Made by a program: the position numbers and the translations under genes | Source of the DNA: Acidobacteriaceae bacterium | Lineage (GTDB): Bacteria; Acidobacteriota; Terriglobia; Bryobacterales; Bryobacteraceae | Assembly (NCBI GenBank): GCA_019233755.1 | Contig: JAFAMD010000006.1 | Coordinates: 1-64,000, forward strand | DNA length: 64,000 nt | Direction of reading: 5' to 3' | Notes under the pieces: generated by a model | Database searches by the model: none | What the model saw: the letters and a program-made list of their open reading frames with translations, nothing else | What the model was told of the DNA's origin: nothing | In this document: positions 27,302 through 35,391 of the stretch, piece by piece | How the letters are laid out: the number at the start of each line of letters is the position of its first letter | Position numbering within the stretch: the first letter of the stretch is position 1

Positions 27302-28654
27302 TCAGCGCGGTAAACATTTTAAATTCGCTCGTGCTTCAGCGTTTCCGCCCGCGAGAGCCCCCTCAAACCACTGGCGTGCTTGCGCGTAATCCTGCTTAAC
27401 TCCGTAGCCGTTGTAGTAAAGCATGCCGAGGTTGTTCATGGCATTTGCGTTTCCACCGGCAACAGCCTTTTCATACCACTGGCGTGCTTGCGCGTAATCC
27501 TGCTTGACCCCATAGCCGTTGTGGTAAAGCCAGCCGAGGTTGTTCATCGCCATAGCGTTTCCACCGGCGACAGCCTTCTCAAACCACTGGCGTGCTTGCG
27601 CGTAATCCTGTTTAACTCCGTGTCCGTTCTGGTAAAGCCAGCCGAGGTTGTTCATGGCTTCAGCGTTTCCCCGCGCGACAGCCTTCTCATACCACTGGCG
27701 TGCTTGTGCGTAATCTTCCTTAACTCCGTGCCCGTTGTGGTAAAGCGCGCCGAGATTGTTCATGGCCATAGCGTTTCCGCCCGCGACAGCCTTTTCATAC
27801 CACTGGCGTGCTTGCGCGTAATCCTGCTTGACTCCGTAGCCGTTCTGGTAAAGCATGCCGAGATTGTTCATGGCAGTGGCGTTTCCACCAGCGACAGCCT
27901 CTTCATACCACCGGCGTGCTTGCGCGTAATCCTGTTTAACTCCGTGCCCCTTCTGGTAAAGCCAGCCGAGATTGTTCATGGCTTGAGCGTTTCCTGCCGC
28001 GGCTGCTGACTCGTACCACTTGCGTGCTTCGGCATAATCCTGCGGAACGTCTTGGCCCAAACGATACAGGTCTCCGCGTGCGTTGAGGTCTACACTATTC
28101 TGTTCGGGTACCGAGGCGACATTGATTCCCGAAGGCCTACGCTCCGCTTCGGAAGGAGCATCATCAGGATGCAGTGGTCGGTTGCCACTACGCGTCTCAA
28201 CAACCTTCCCGATTGCCTCAATCAGTGATTCAGTCCTCACCCGAAAGGCGTCATCGTAAAGCACAAATGCTTGCAGCCGAGCCAGTCCTGCCAACTCTTG
28301 CGGTAGTTCTTGAGAACGGGGCATCTGTGCGCCCCCGACAAGAACCGGGATTACACGAACGCCTCTCTTTAGGGCGGCACTGATTTCAAGTCGTACAAAG
28401 TCTTCAGGACTGTCGAGCCGAGGGCGACCCCGATCGTCCTTTGCGGTAAGCCAGTTCTTACCGATTACTGCTAACAGGACGTCACAAGCACTCACGTTCG
28501 AATTGATGACTTCGACAAAGTCAACACCGGGCGCGAGGCTATCGATGTCCATGAAAAGATTTCTCCTCCCAAACCGATCTTCGAGGCGATCAAAGAGTCG
28601 ACCGGCGTAACCACTACTGTCCTCCCGTCTATAGCTGATGAATATGCGCGGCAT
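27302..28654 (-). CDS. TIR-domain protein with seven SEL1-like repeats
   Basis: 450 residues from the ATG at 28654 (MPRIFISYRRED). The upstream in-frame extension runs through the repeat arm and is not family-like. Residues 1-130 are a bacterial TIR domain: FISYRREDSSGYAGRL, LFMDIDSLAPG, CDVLLAVIGKNW, then FVRLEISAAL and GVRVIPVLVGG. Glu90 in VRLEI is the candidate NADase residue. A linker (130-190) leads to seven 36-residue SEL1 units of the type DYAQARQWYEKAVAGGNAMAMNNLG. TIR proteins can cleave NAD+ or make signalling nucleotides in phage defence; SEL1 repeats bind partners. No known Thoeris or other partner gene is next to it. Cytoplasmic. Confidence 0.88.
   Translation of the reverse strand: MPRIFISYRREDSSGYAGRLFDRLEDRFGRRNLFMDIDSLAPGVDFVEVINSNVSACDVLLAVIGKNWLTAKDDRGRPRLDSPEDFVRLEISAALKRGVRVIPVLVGGAQMPRSQELPQELAGLARLQAFVLYDDAFRVRTESLIEAIGKVVETRSGNRPLHPDDAPSEAERRPSGINVASVPEQNSVDLNARGDLYRLGQDVPQDYAEARKWYESAAAAGNAQAMNNLGWLYQKGHGVKQDYAQARRWYEEAVAGGNATAMNNLGMLYQNGYGVKQDYAQARQWYEKAVAGGNAMAMNNLGALYHNGHGVKEDYAQARQWYEKAVARGNAEAMNNLGWLYQNGHGVKQDYAQARQWFEKAVAGGNAMAMNNLGWLYHNGYGVKQDYAQARQWYEKAVAGGNANAMNNLGMLYYNGYGVKQDYAQARQWFEGALAGGNAEARANLKCLPR
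27340..28065. repeat. 108-bp tandem repeats encoding the SEL1 units
   Basis: Seven units at a 108-bp pitch, several nearly identical in DNA (for example CACTGGCGTGCTTGCGCGTA recurs in most units). High DNA identity between units points to recent expansion or gene conversion and allows copy number to vary. Confidence 0.85.
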
Positions 28655-28759
28655 GGGATTACGGCAGGGCTTTCGGGAGTTAAGCTGTTCGCTATTGTAA
28701 GGCGAATCCGCACGTCCGACATCCCTATCCCAAAACGGAAAGATGAGGTCGCCGGATGA

Positions 28760-29239
28760 CACCCCCACCGTCTCCGCCAGTTTCAGCCAATGCCGCCGAT
28801 GCGCCATTTTCGTGCCGCGCAATGTAGCACGCATGACTCTCCGATATTCCGAGGCCATCGCGGCCTTGAAAATTCGGTGGAGGGCAGGCGGGATTGGTGC
28901 CATTGAAATCGTTGTCGAACCGATCCGTCAGATCAGACGGATTGCATCTGCGCGCGGCATTCCGATGCGCGATCAACTTTCGTTGATCTTGGGCTAAAGC
29001 TTCGGGAATGGATGCTGCTATGCATCCAGCGATGCCCCTCATTGGGTCACAGCCAAAAATCGCCCTATTTTCAATAAGTTACCGAAAATAGTTTTAGACC
29101 ACCCCAGTATAATAGCTAGTAGAAAACTCGCCTCGCTTCCAATCCATCCGAAAAACACCGAGCGTCGCCTGACGACTCGGCGTTTTTCATTTTCAGGAGA
29201 CTTTTGCACACGCCTCCCGAAGCTCAGATCGCCGCAAAC
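28760..29239. repeat. Right arm of the large inverted repeat
   Basis: About 480 bp, the inverted counterpart of 25196-25578, with roughly 105 bp extra (about 28935-29040). It includes copy 3 of the 33-bp motif (28772-28804), the hairpin copy (29151-29187) and the broken 5' end of the STGPKT gene. Confidence 0.85.
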
Positions 29240-29262
29240 CTCGCCCAGCGGGATAGGTGATA
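29204..29262 (+). pseudogene. Decayed 5' fragment of the STGPKT-motif gene
   Basis: ACGCCTCCCGAAGCTCAGAT aligns with the first codons of the gene starting at 25225, but the ATG has become ACG. Homology stops after about 12 codons and a TGA follows. The upstream hairpin and AGGAGAC ribosome-binding site are kept, so this is a truncated inverted copy. Confidence 0.75.
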
Positions 29263-29380
29263 AGGGGTTTGAAAACTGCCTTCTACCCGTACATGCCCTG
29301 AGTGCACACCCCTTACAGAATAGTCCGTTGATCTTTATATATAGTGATGGTCGATCGCCAGCTCAGAACGATCCGTATTG

Positions 29381-29454
29381 CGCAATAGGCTCGGCCCGTC
29401 GGGGGTTTTGATGGTGTACTGGGCTCGGATTAAATGTGCGACCGTCCCCATTTA
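29381..29454 (-). repeat. 74-bp repeat element, copy 2 (inverted)
   Basis: Reverse complement begins CTAAATGGGGACGGTCGCAC and ends GCCGAGCCTATTGCG, matching 26861-26934. Between the repeat arm and the next gene (29240-29483) nothing else is recognisable. Confidence 0.8.
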
Positions 29455-29483
29455 GAGAGCCCATTTAGCCCTTCGCGGTCCTT

Positions 29484-30038
29484 TTACTTTGAATGGAGTA
29501 CGGGGTAACCCTTGACGTAGATCCAATCGTCCGCTTTTGCGGGCTGGTGGCAGCCGAGGCAATCCTTCTTGTAGTCGGTTGCAACCTGCTTGTCCGGCGC
29601 ATCAGACTTGAAGAGTGCCCAGCCCCACCCATCACCCCACAGCGGACTGTTGGGATAGCGACCTTTCGCATCCTTAATCATGACAAACCAGGCATTGGTA
29701 TTGGTGGCCCAGTTGGAGTCTCCGGTGGTCATCTGCGCGTGGTCCGTTCCGTTGATCTCCTTCACCAACACAGTGCCATCCGCGAATTTCTTATTGCGGC
29801 GATAGTACTCGGCGGCTCCCTGTGACGCATAGGTGAAGTGCATCTGATTGCCCTTCGGATCGAGCACCGTCCACGAACCGAGCATGTAATACATGTCACG
29901 ATAGTCAGTCGGCTTGCGGATGTTTCCCGATGCGTCGACGAACTTGAATCCGTCGAAGGAACTTCTGTCTTGCGCCGCGGTGCTGCGGAAACTTCCGAGA
30001 GCCGCTAGCACGATAATAAGTGTGAGCGTGCGATACAT
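29484..30038 (-). CDS. Cytochrome P460-family protein
   Basis: 184 residues. Signal peptide (about 1-22), then the P460 fold with YRDMYYMLGSW, FADGTVLVKEI and DGWGWALF. The C-terminal haem motif is CLGCH (160-164), followed by DWIYVKGYPVL. P460 cytochromes carry haem c with an unusual extra Lys cross-link and oxidise hydroxylamine or related compounds in nitrifiers. Many family members in other bacteria have no known substrate. AAGGAGAT precedes the ATG. It is the last gene of a likely operon with an alpha-glucosidase, an alditol-oxidase-like protein and two cytochromes c. Periplasmic. Confidence 0.88.
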   Translation of the reverse strand: MYRTLTLIIVLAALGSFRSTAAQDRSSFDGFKFVDASGNIRKPTDYRDMYYMLGSWTVLDPKGNQMHFTYASQGAAEYYRRNKKFADGTVLVKEINGTDHAQMTTGDSNWATNTNAWFVMIKDAKGRYPNSPLWGDGWGWALFKSDAPDKQVATDYKKDCLGCHQPAKADDWIYVKGYPVLHSK

Positions 30039-30155
30039 TGTGGAGTATCTCCTTTCTGGTTAATGCGGCGATCTGGCGATTTAGAGAAGTTGCGCCGCGC
30101 TGAGGGGACGTGATTGCGATAGGTCGTATACTGCTACGGGTTAGGGGCGGTTCAT

Positions 30156-31865
30156 CTATTTCACTTCGGCGATGATGGTGCCGTATGGCGGCAGCGAGAG
30201 TGCGTTCAGGCTGACCGTATCTTTCTGTGCCGTCCGGCCGCTCGCGGCAAGGGTTCTGGCCGTTTTGCCTGCACCTTGTAGCGAGACGACCTGAGGCTCA
30301 GGGGCGAAGTTACAGGCCACAACAACGACTTTGCCGTCAGGGGCAGTCCGGCTCCAGGCCACCACCTGCTCGTTGCCGCTTTCGAGCATGGTCATATTAC
30401 CGTCGTGCAGCGCAGGATTGCTGCGGCGCAAAGCGATCAGCTTCTTGTACCAATTGAGCATGGAATCCGGATCGCGCGACTCCACTTCGACGTTGACCTG
30501 CTTGTAATCAGGAGCAACCGGCAGCCATGTTTGGGGATTCGTGCTGAAGCCGGCGGAGGTCGAACTATTCCACTGCATAGGCGTACGCTCGCCATCGCGG
30601 CCTTTTTCTTTGGGCCAGCCGGTGATACCTTCGGGATCTTTCACCTGCTCCTTGCTGGTCGGCTCCGTGGTAGGCATTTCGATCTCGTCGCCGTAGTACA
30701 TGAGAGCCGTGGAGCGGGTAGCGAACAAGATAGTGCCAAGCATCTTATCGATCGCTTTGTTGTGGACCCCATCCCCATAGCGATAGGCGGAACGCGGATT
30801 GTCGTGATTGTCAAACACGAACAGCGGCTGGTTGCCCTGGATCTTGGTTTCCGCGTCGTTGATGCGCTTCCGGAACTCCTTCGCATCGAGCTTCGGTTCA
30901 AATCCCACCTGCATGTCCATGGGCAACTGTAATTCGTTGTGCTTTGCACCGCCATACCATTTGTCCAGTTCCTCCACGTTCGGGAGGTAGGTTTCGCCGA
31001 TCAAGACACGGTCGCCCGAATAGGTATCGACCATGGCGCGCATGCGCTGGATGACGCCGTGCACTTCGGGCAGATTTTCCTGCAGGACCCGCGACTCGTT
31101 CGGATCGCCAAACTTGTCGGTGCCCGGAAGAACCTTTTCATCCTTGAGCGAGGGATCTTCGAACAAGGTTGGAACGGCATCAAGACGGAAGCCGGCGACA
31201 CCGCGTTCGAGCCAGAAACGCAGCATGTTGAACATGGCGCTTTCCACCTGCGGGTTGCGCCAGTTCAGGTCGGGCTGCTGGATGTAGAAGCAGTGATAGT
31301 AGTACTGATTCGTTTGGGGACTGAACTCCCAGGCGGAATGACCAAAGATGCTCAGCCAGTTGTTCGGCGGCTGGCCTGGGCCTTTGCCATCGCGCCAGAT
31401 GTACCAGTCGCGTTTGGGGTTTGTGCGAGAGCTGGCCGATTCAATGAACCACGGATGCTTGTCGGAGGTGTGATTCAGGACCGCATCCATGATGACGCGA
31501 ATATCGCGCTTCTTGGCTTCGGCCATCAGCCGGTCGAAATCGGCCAGCGTGCCGTACATCGGGTCGATGTTCTGATAGTCCGAGATGTCGTAGCCGAAAT
31601 CCACCAGCGGCGAAGGATAAATCGGGGCAATCCAGATCGCGTCCACTCCGAGTTCCTTCAAATAGTCGAGGCGCTGGGTGATCCCATTCAGATCTCCAAT
31701 GCCATCGCCGTTCGAGTCCTGGAAGCTGCGTGGATAGATCTCATAAATTACAGCGTGCTTCCACCAAGGGTCAGTGCTCGCCTTGGACGACTGTGCGACG
31801 GCCTGCACGCCCGAAAGCCAAATGAGAACACATGCGAGGCAACCGATAGCGGAGCTGTTTTTCAT
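30156..31865 (-). CDS. Secreted GH13 alpha-glucosidase
   Basis: 569 residues with a signal peptide (about 1-25). The GH13 catalytic barrel starts at WWKHAVIYEIYPRSF (34-48). Conserved region I is DAVLNHTS (127-134), region II GFRLDA with nucleophile Asp229, region III IGETY with acid Glu291 and region IV FDNHD with Asp355. The sequence DSNGDGIGDLNGI and the overall layout fit oligo-1,6-glucosidase/alpha-glucosidase subfamilies. It should cleave alpha-glucosides in the periplasm or outside the cell. It starts 23 nt after the alditol-oxidase-like gene and precedes the P460 gene by 117 nt. Confidence 0.93.
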   Translation of the reverse strand: MKNSSAIGCLACVLIWLSGVQAVAQSSKASTDPWWKHAVIYEIYPRSFQDSNGDGIGDLNGITQRLDYLKELGVDAIWIAPIYPSPLVDFGYDISDYQNIDPMYGTLADFDRLMAEAKKRDIRVIMDAVLNHTSDKHPWFIESASSRTNPKRDWYIWRDGKGPGQPPNNWLSIFGHSAWEFSPQTNQYYYHCFYIQQPDLNWRNPQVESAMFNMLRFWLERGVAGFRLDAVPTLFEDPSLKDEKVLPGTDKFGDPNESRVLQENLPEVHGVIQRMRAMVDTYSGDRVLIGETYLPNVEELDKWYGGAKHNELQLPMDMQVGFEPKLDAKEFRKRINDAETKIQGNQPLFVFDNHDNPRSAYRYGDGVHNKAIDKMLGTILFATRSTALMYYGDEIEMPTTEPTSKEQVKDPEGITGWPKEKGRDGERTPMQWNSSTSAGFSTNPQTWLPVAPDYKQVNVEVESRDPDSMLNWYKKLIALRRSNPALHDGNMTMLESGNEQVVAWSRTAPDGKVVVVACNFAPEPQVVSLQGAGKTARTLAASGRTAQKDTVSLNALSLPPYGTIIAEVK

Positions 31866-31888
31866 TGACGACCTCCTGGAGGTTCGTT

Positions 31889-33235
31889 TTATGAACCGAA
31901 GATGTTGGTACTCAGGTAATCATTGCGGAACTTGCCGCGTGGGTCGTATTGCTTCAGCAATTCCCGATAGTCGGGCAGCTTTTCGTACAGCGATTGCAAC
32001 CGTGAAGACGGCATGGTGAATACTTTTGCCCAATGCGGCTTCGCATCAAACGGCGCCAATTGCTCTTCGATCATTGGAAGCACGTTTTTCACCGCGGGCC
32101 ATTCAGGCTTCCAGGTAAAGTGAATTGCCATGGAAGGCCGTTTATAACACGGACTCATCCAAAGGCTGTCGGCGGCAATCGTGCGCAATTCCGAGATAAA
32201 GAGATGCGGTGTAACCTGTTCCCGCAGTTTTTCAACCGCGAGAATGGCTTCGTACCCCTTGTCTCGCGGGACAAAATACTCCGTTTGCAACTCATGACCC
32301 GCACTTGGCGTGAAGTTCATACGGAAATGGGGCAGGCGTTCATACCACGGACCGGGGATGCCCATCTGCTCCGTGCAATTCTCCGCCGACTGTCCGGCAA
32401 TCGGGTGAAGTTTCTTTGTTGCGAGCTTCGCTCCAAAGAACTCAGGATTCAAAGCAGAAGAGCCATCGTGGTCGACGCGGCTCTTGATCCATACCTCACT
32501 GATCCGGTGATTTTGCCAGTCGGTAAAGAGGCTGACGCTATAACCGCCGGAGAAAATTTCATCGAGGTGGTGCTCCAGTTGAGCTATGGATAAGTCCTGG
32601 TAAACGACTTGTCTGAGGTCATACCTGGGCTGAACATCAAGAGTCAGTTCTGTTACTACACCAAGCCCGCCCAAATCGACCACTGTTCCCTGAAATCGCT
32701 CACCGTCTTTTTCCCGCGAGAGAGCCACGAGTTCCCCGTCAGCCGTAACGATTTTCATCGCAGAGACAGCCGTCGAGAGGTTCCCGTTCTTCACACCCGA
32801 GCCGTGCGTTGCAGTGGAGCGGGCGCCGGCGACAGAAATATGCGGCAAGGAAGCCAGGTTGTGCAGCGCATAACCCTGCGCATCGAGATAGGGACCCAGT
32901 TGACCGTAGGTAACTCCGGCGCCCACAGTCACGGTTCGCGACTTTGCGTCCAACGTCATTTGATTCAGGTTCCGCAGCGAGATTTGATCGCCGCCGGTAT
33001 CAGCGATGCTGTTGAAGGAATGGCGTGTGCCGAGAGCCTTTAGCTTGCCACGGCTCCGCACGATCTTTTGAACGTCGTCCACCGTTTGGGGAACGTCCAA
33101 TCGTTCTGCATGGTATTGGTAGTTCCCGGCCCAGTTCGAGCGGGTCCCGCTTTGCTGCTCGTCCGCATCCAAGCGCGACAGCATGCCGGCAGTCATCAAA
33201 ACACCGGACGTTTTCAGGAATTCTCTTTTGTTCAT
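31889..33235 (-). CDS. FAD-linked alditol oxidase-like protein (AldO/xylitol oxidase type)
   Basis: 448 residues. The N-terminus (MNKREFLKTSGVLMTAGML) looks like a secretion signal but lacks the twin arginine. The FAD-binding domain of the VAO/PCMH type follows, with GTRHSFNSIAD; His72 is the expected covalent FAD site as in AldO. SLPHISVAGARSTATHGSG and DLGGLGVVTELTLDV complete the flavin site. The C-terminal D-arabinono-lactone oxidase-type domain has LRTIAADSLWMSPCY and AIHFTWKPEW. AldO enzymes oxidise the C1 hydroxyl of sugar alcohols using oxygen; here adjacent cytochromes might be the acceptor. Confidence 0.85.
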   Translation of the reverse strand: MNKREFLKTSGVLMTAGMLSRLDADEQQSGTRSNWAGNYQYHAERLDVPQTVDDVQKIVRSRGKLKALGTRHSFNSIADTGGDQISLRNLNQMTLDAKSRTVTVGAGVTYGQLGPYLDAQGYALHNLASLPHISVAGARSTATHGSGVKNGNLSTAVSAMKIVTADGELVALSREKDGERFQGTVVDLGGLGVVTELTLDVQPRYDLRQVVYQDLSIAQLEHHLDEIFSGGYSVSLFTDWQNHRISEVWIKSRVDHDGSSALNPEFFGAKLATKKLHPIAGQSAENCTEQMGIPGPWYERLPHFRMNFTPSAGHELQTEYFVPRDKGYEAILAVEKLREQVTPHLFISELRTIAADSLWMSPCYKRPSMAIHFTWKPEWPAVKNVLPMIEEQLAPFDAKPHWAKVFTMPSSRLQSLYEKLPDYRELLKQYDPRGKFRNDYLSTNIFGS

Positions 33236-33318
33236 GGTCAGATCATTTGACTGACCAATAGTGTTATCACGCTTGGCAGAGTCTCCGCAGACTGCCGGGA
33301 TTTGAACCGAAGGCGGCG

Positions 33319-33996
33319 TCAGCGCGACTGAAGATATTCTGCCACGGCGCGGGCCTGCTCGCCTTCCAGTTCCCTAGTGACCAGGGTCATCTCCGGCGCG
33401 TGCTGGCGGTCGCCGGCGCTGAATTTTGCCAACTGGCTCATGATGTACTCGGCGTTCTGACCCGCAATGCGCGGCGCGGCGCCCACGCCTTGCGCCTGCG
33501 CGCCGTGACAACCTTTGCAAGCCGGCACATGCTGCGACGGCAGACCGTTTGCGAAAAGCACGCTGCCCATCTCAATGAGTGCCGGATTGCCATGGCGCCC
33601 TGGCTTCGGCTGCTGCGCTGCATACCACGCGGCTGCCGCCTTACTTTCTTCCGGAGTAATCGCATGCGCGATGCCGATCATATTGACACGCGCCGGGTGA
33701 TTTCTGGGCTCCTTCAATTTATCCGGGTCGACGATCCAGGCGAACACTTCGTCCACCGGGGGCGAGGCCGCTGCCCGAAACATCTCGATCTTCTTCTCGG
33801 CAAAGGCCTCTTTGAGACCCGCCAGGCGTGGGAAATAAGGCAGTTTCGTGTTGCCGTCGATTCCGTGGCATCCGGAGCAGTTCCAAGTAACGATGCGAGG
33901 GATCGGGCGGTCTTGCGCCTGGACGCCAAGAGCCATCATCAACAGAGCTCCGGCACTTGTAATAACTGCATGGGCGACCGATTCGCGAAATTTCAC
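33319..33996 (-). CDS. Di-haem cytochrome c (c4-like)
   Basis: 225 residues with a signal peptide (about 1-28). Two haem sites, CSGCH (40-44) and CKGCH (160-164), divide the protein into two class I cytochrome c domains. Candidate Met ligands are in NMIGIAHAIT and PEMTLVTREL. The architecture is that of cytochrome c4 and relatives, soluble or membrane-attached electron carriers of the periplasm. It is 18 nt downstream of the outer-membrane haem protein gene and 83 nt upstream of the alditol-oxidase-like gene, so it probably carries electrons for one of them. Confidence 0.88.
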   Translation of the reverse strand: MKFRESVAHAVITSAGALLMMALGVQAQDRPIPRIVTWNCSGCHGIDGNTKLPYFPRLAGLKEAFAEKKIEMFRAAASPPVDEVFAWIVDPDKLKEPRNHPARVNMIGIAHAITPEESKAAAAWYAAQQPKPGRHGNPALIEMGSVLFANGLPSQHVPACKGCHGAQAQGVGAAPRIAGQNAEYIMSQLAKFSAGDRQHAPEMTLVTRELEGEQARAVAEYLQSR

Positions 33997-34014
33997 TCTA
34001 TGCTCCCTCCAGAA

Positions 34015-35391
34015 TCAAAAGGCAAAGAACACGCTCAGCCACAGGGTGTTGTTGTCGGTCGCGGTGCGACCCATTCCGTCGATGTTGTTTTTGAGCCCGT
34101 TAAACTTCGCGAAGCCCCTGTATTGGAGCATCACCTCCACGTTCTGCGTGATCAGACGGTCCACTTCAAGCACATACCCGCTGGTATTGGGCTTGGCAGT
34201 GATTTGCGTGCCGGAGGGATCGTACACCCCGTAGAAAGCGGCATTGCTGCTGCCATTACTGAGAAGAAATGCTGCGCTAAAGGTCCAACGGTCGCGATAT
34301 GCGTAACTGCCGTTCAAGTTCAGGGTCTTCAGATTGCCATTCGGGCTTGACGACGCGCCGAGCGGGAAGCTTCCGTTCCACGACTGATTTTCGTAGATAT
34401 AGGCCCCGCGCAGCGTCACCTTGTGGGTCTCTCCCAGATGCTGATACTGCGAATCGAAGCCGTAATCCGAGAAGACGTCGGTCGGTCCGCCGGGAGTGGC
34501 GCTGTTCGGATACACGTTTGAATGCATGCCGAAAGTCCCCACCATCACCACGTTCGGGCCGCTCTCCTTCGTCCAGTAGGCCCGCCAATAGGGGTTGAAG
34601 CCCTGCAGGTAGTTTAGGCCGCCCGCCTGGAATGAAGTCCCCGCGCTCATCCAACGGAAGAACTGGGTCGCCACGCGGTACATTGACACTTCGGCGTACC
34701 ACTGGCGATTCAGCAGCGCATACACGCCCACACTCCCGGCCTGCGCGGCCAGGCTAGTAATCATAGGGCTTGCGGGCGCGCCCGGGGCCTGCGGCGAGCC
34801 GTAGAAGGGATAGCCCCAGGCAGGCACCGAGTTCCACACGTCCTGGCCCGTAGGATCGTTGTTACTGTCCAGCCCCACCAGGAGTTCGCTGTCGCCAGGA
34901 TGGAAGAAGTGCACTGCGCGGACGTCGGCCGGCCCTCCTGCGCCCTTCCAGCCCGGAAACGTGTTGCTGATGCCGTATTCGTAGAAGACGCCGAGGAAAT
35001 CGGTTATGCCGGTGCCGATTTCGCCGGTGAACTGATAGGCCTCCGGCGTTCCGTTCTGCGTGATGACGGGCTGCCCCAGCGTGTTGTTCGGCTGTTGTGC
35101 CCAAGTCAACCCTGCTTGCCCGAACATGCCCACTGGCACGTAGTGAAACCCTTCTCTGTCAACCAGCGGCTTCCCAGCGGTATAACCTGAGAGCTTGAAA
35201 AAGCGCCCCCACGGCGTGAGCTGCGGCCAGCTACCGCCAACGTGACACGCCGCGCATTTTTGCCCCGTCTGCCGCGCGAATGACGGCAGCGCGTACGCCT
35301 GAGGCAGAAGGCTAAGTGCGGTTGCGATCAGTGTCAGCGCGCGCACGGGTAGCCGCCGTGAAACCAGCCAGTAACTTGGCATGCCACACAT
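34015..35391 (-). CDS. Single-haem cytochrome fused to a beta-barrel-like domain
   Basis: 458 residues from the ATG at 35391, which is best placed behind GGAGG; GTG 35394 and ATG 35382 are alternatives. Signal peptide to about residue 35 (ends near AYALPSFA). A haem c motif CAACH (46-50) lies in the context PSFARQTGQKCAACHVGGSWPQLTPWGRFFKLSGY. About 390 residues of alternating, aromatic- and glycine-rich sequence without internal helices follow, ending SVFFAF with a terminal Phe. This fits an outer-membrane barrel. Similar proteins are often annotated simply as 'cytochrome c'. First gene of the operon; possible role in moving electrons across the outer membrane. Confidence 0.8.
   Translation of the reverse strand: MCGMPSYWLVSRRLPVRALTLIATALSLLPQAYALPSFARQTGQKCAACHVGGSWPQLTPWGRFFKLSGYTAGKPLVDREGFHYVPVGMFGQAGLTWAQQPNNTLGQPVITQNGTPEAYQFTGEIGTGITDFLGVFYEYGISNTFPGWKGAGGPADVRAVHFFHPGDSELLVGLDSNNDPTGQDVWNSVPAWGYPFYGSPQAPGAPASPMITSLAAQAGSVGVYALLNRQWYAEVSMYRVATQFFRWMSAGTSFQAGGLNYLQGFNPYWRAYWTKESGPNVVMVGTFGMHSNVYPNSATPGGPTDVFSDYGFDSQYQHLGETHKVTLRGAYIYENQSWNGSFPLGASSSPNGNLKTLNLNGSYAYRDRWTFSAAFLLSNGSSNAAFYGVYDPSGTQITAKPNTSGYVLEVDRLITQNVEVMLQYRGFAKFNGLKNNIDGMGRTATDNNTLWLSVFFAF

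Noticed and set aside
26695-27313. Three open frames of 60-109 codons on the plus strand
   Set aside because: They run through short repeats and element remains, with no ribosome-binding site and no family-like sequence.
27380-28009. A 209-residue repetitive open frame opposite the SEL1 repeats, and a CRISPR-like look of the 108-bp units
   Set aside because: The regular repeats are SEL1 codons. Units are contiguous without unique spacers, so this is not a CRISPR array; the antisense frame only mirrors the repeats.
28655-28903. N-terminal extension of the TIR protein by 83 residues
   Set aside because: The extension translates the repeat arm, which reads in different frames in the left arm. 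The TIR domain begins exactly at MPRIFISYRR.
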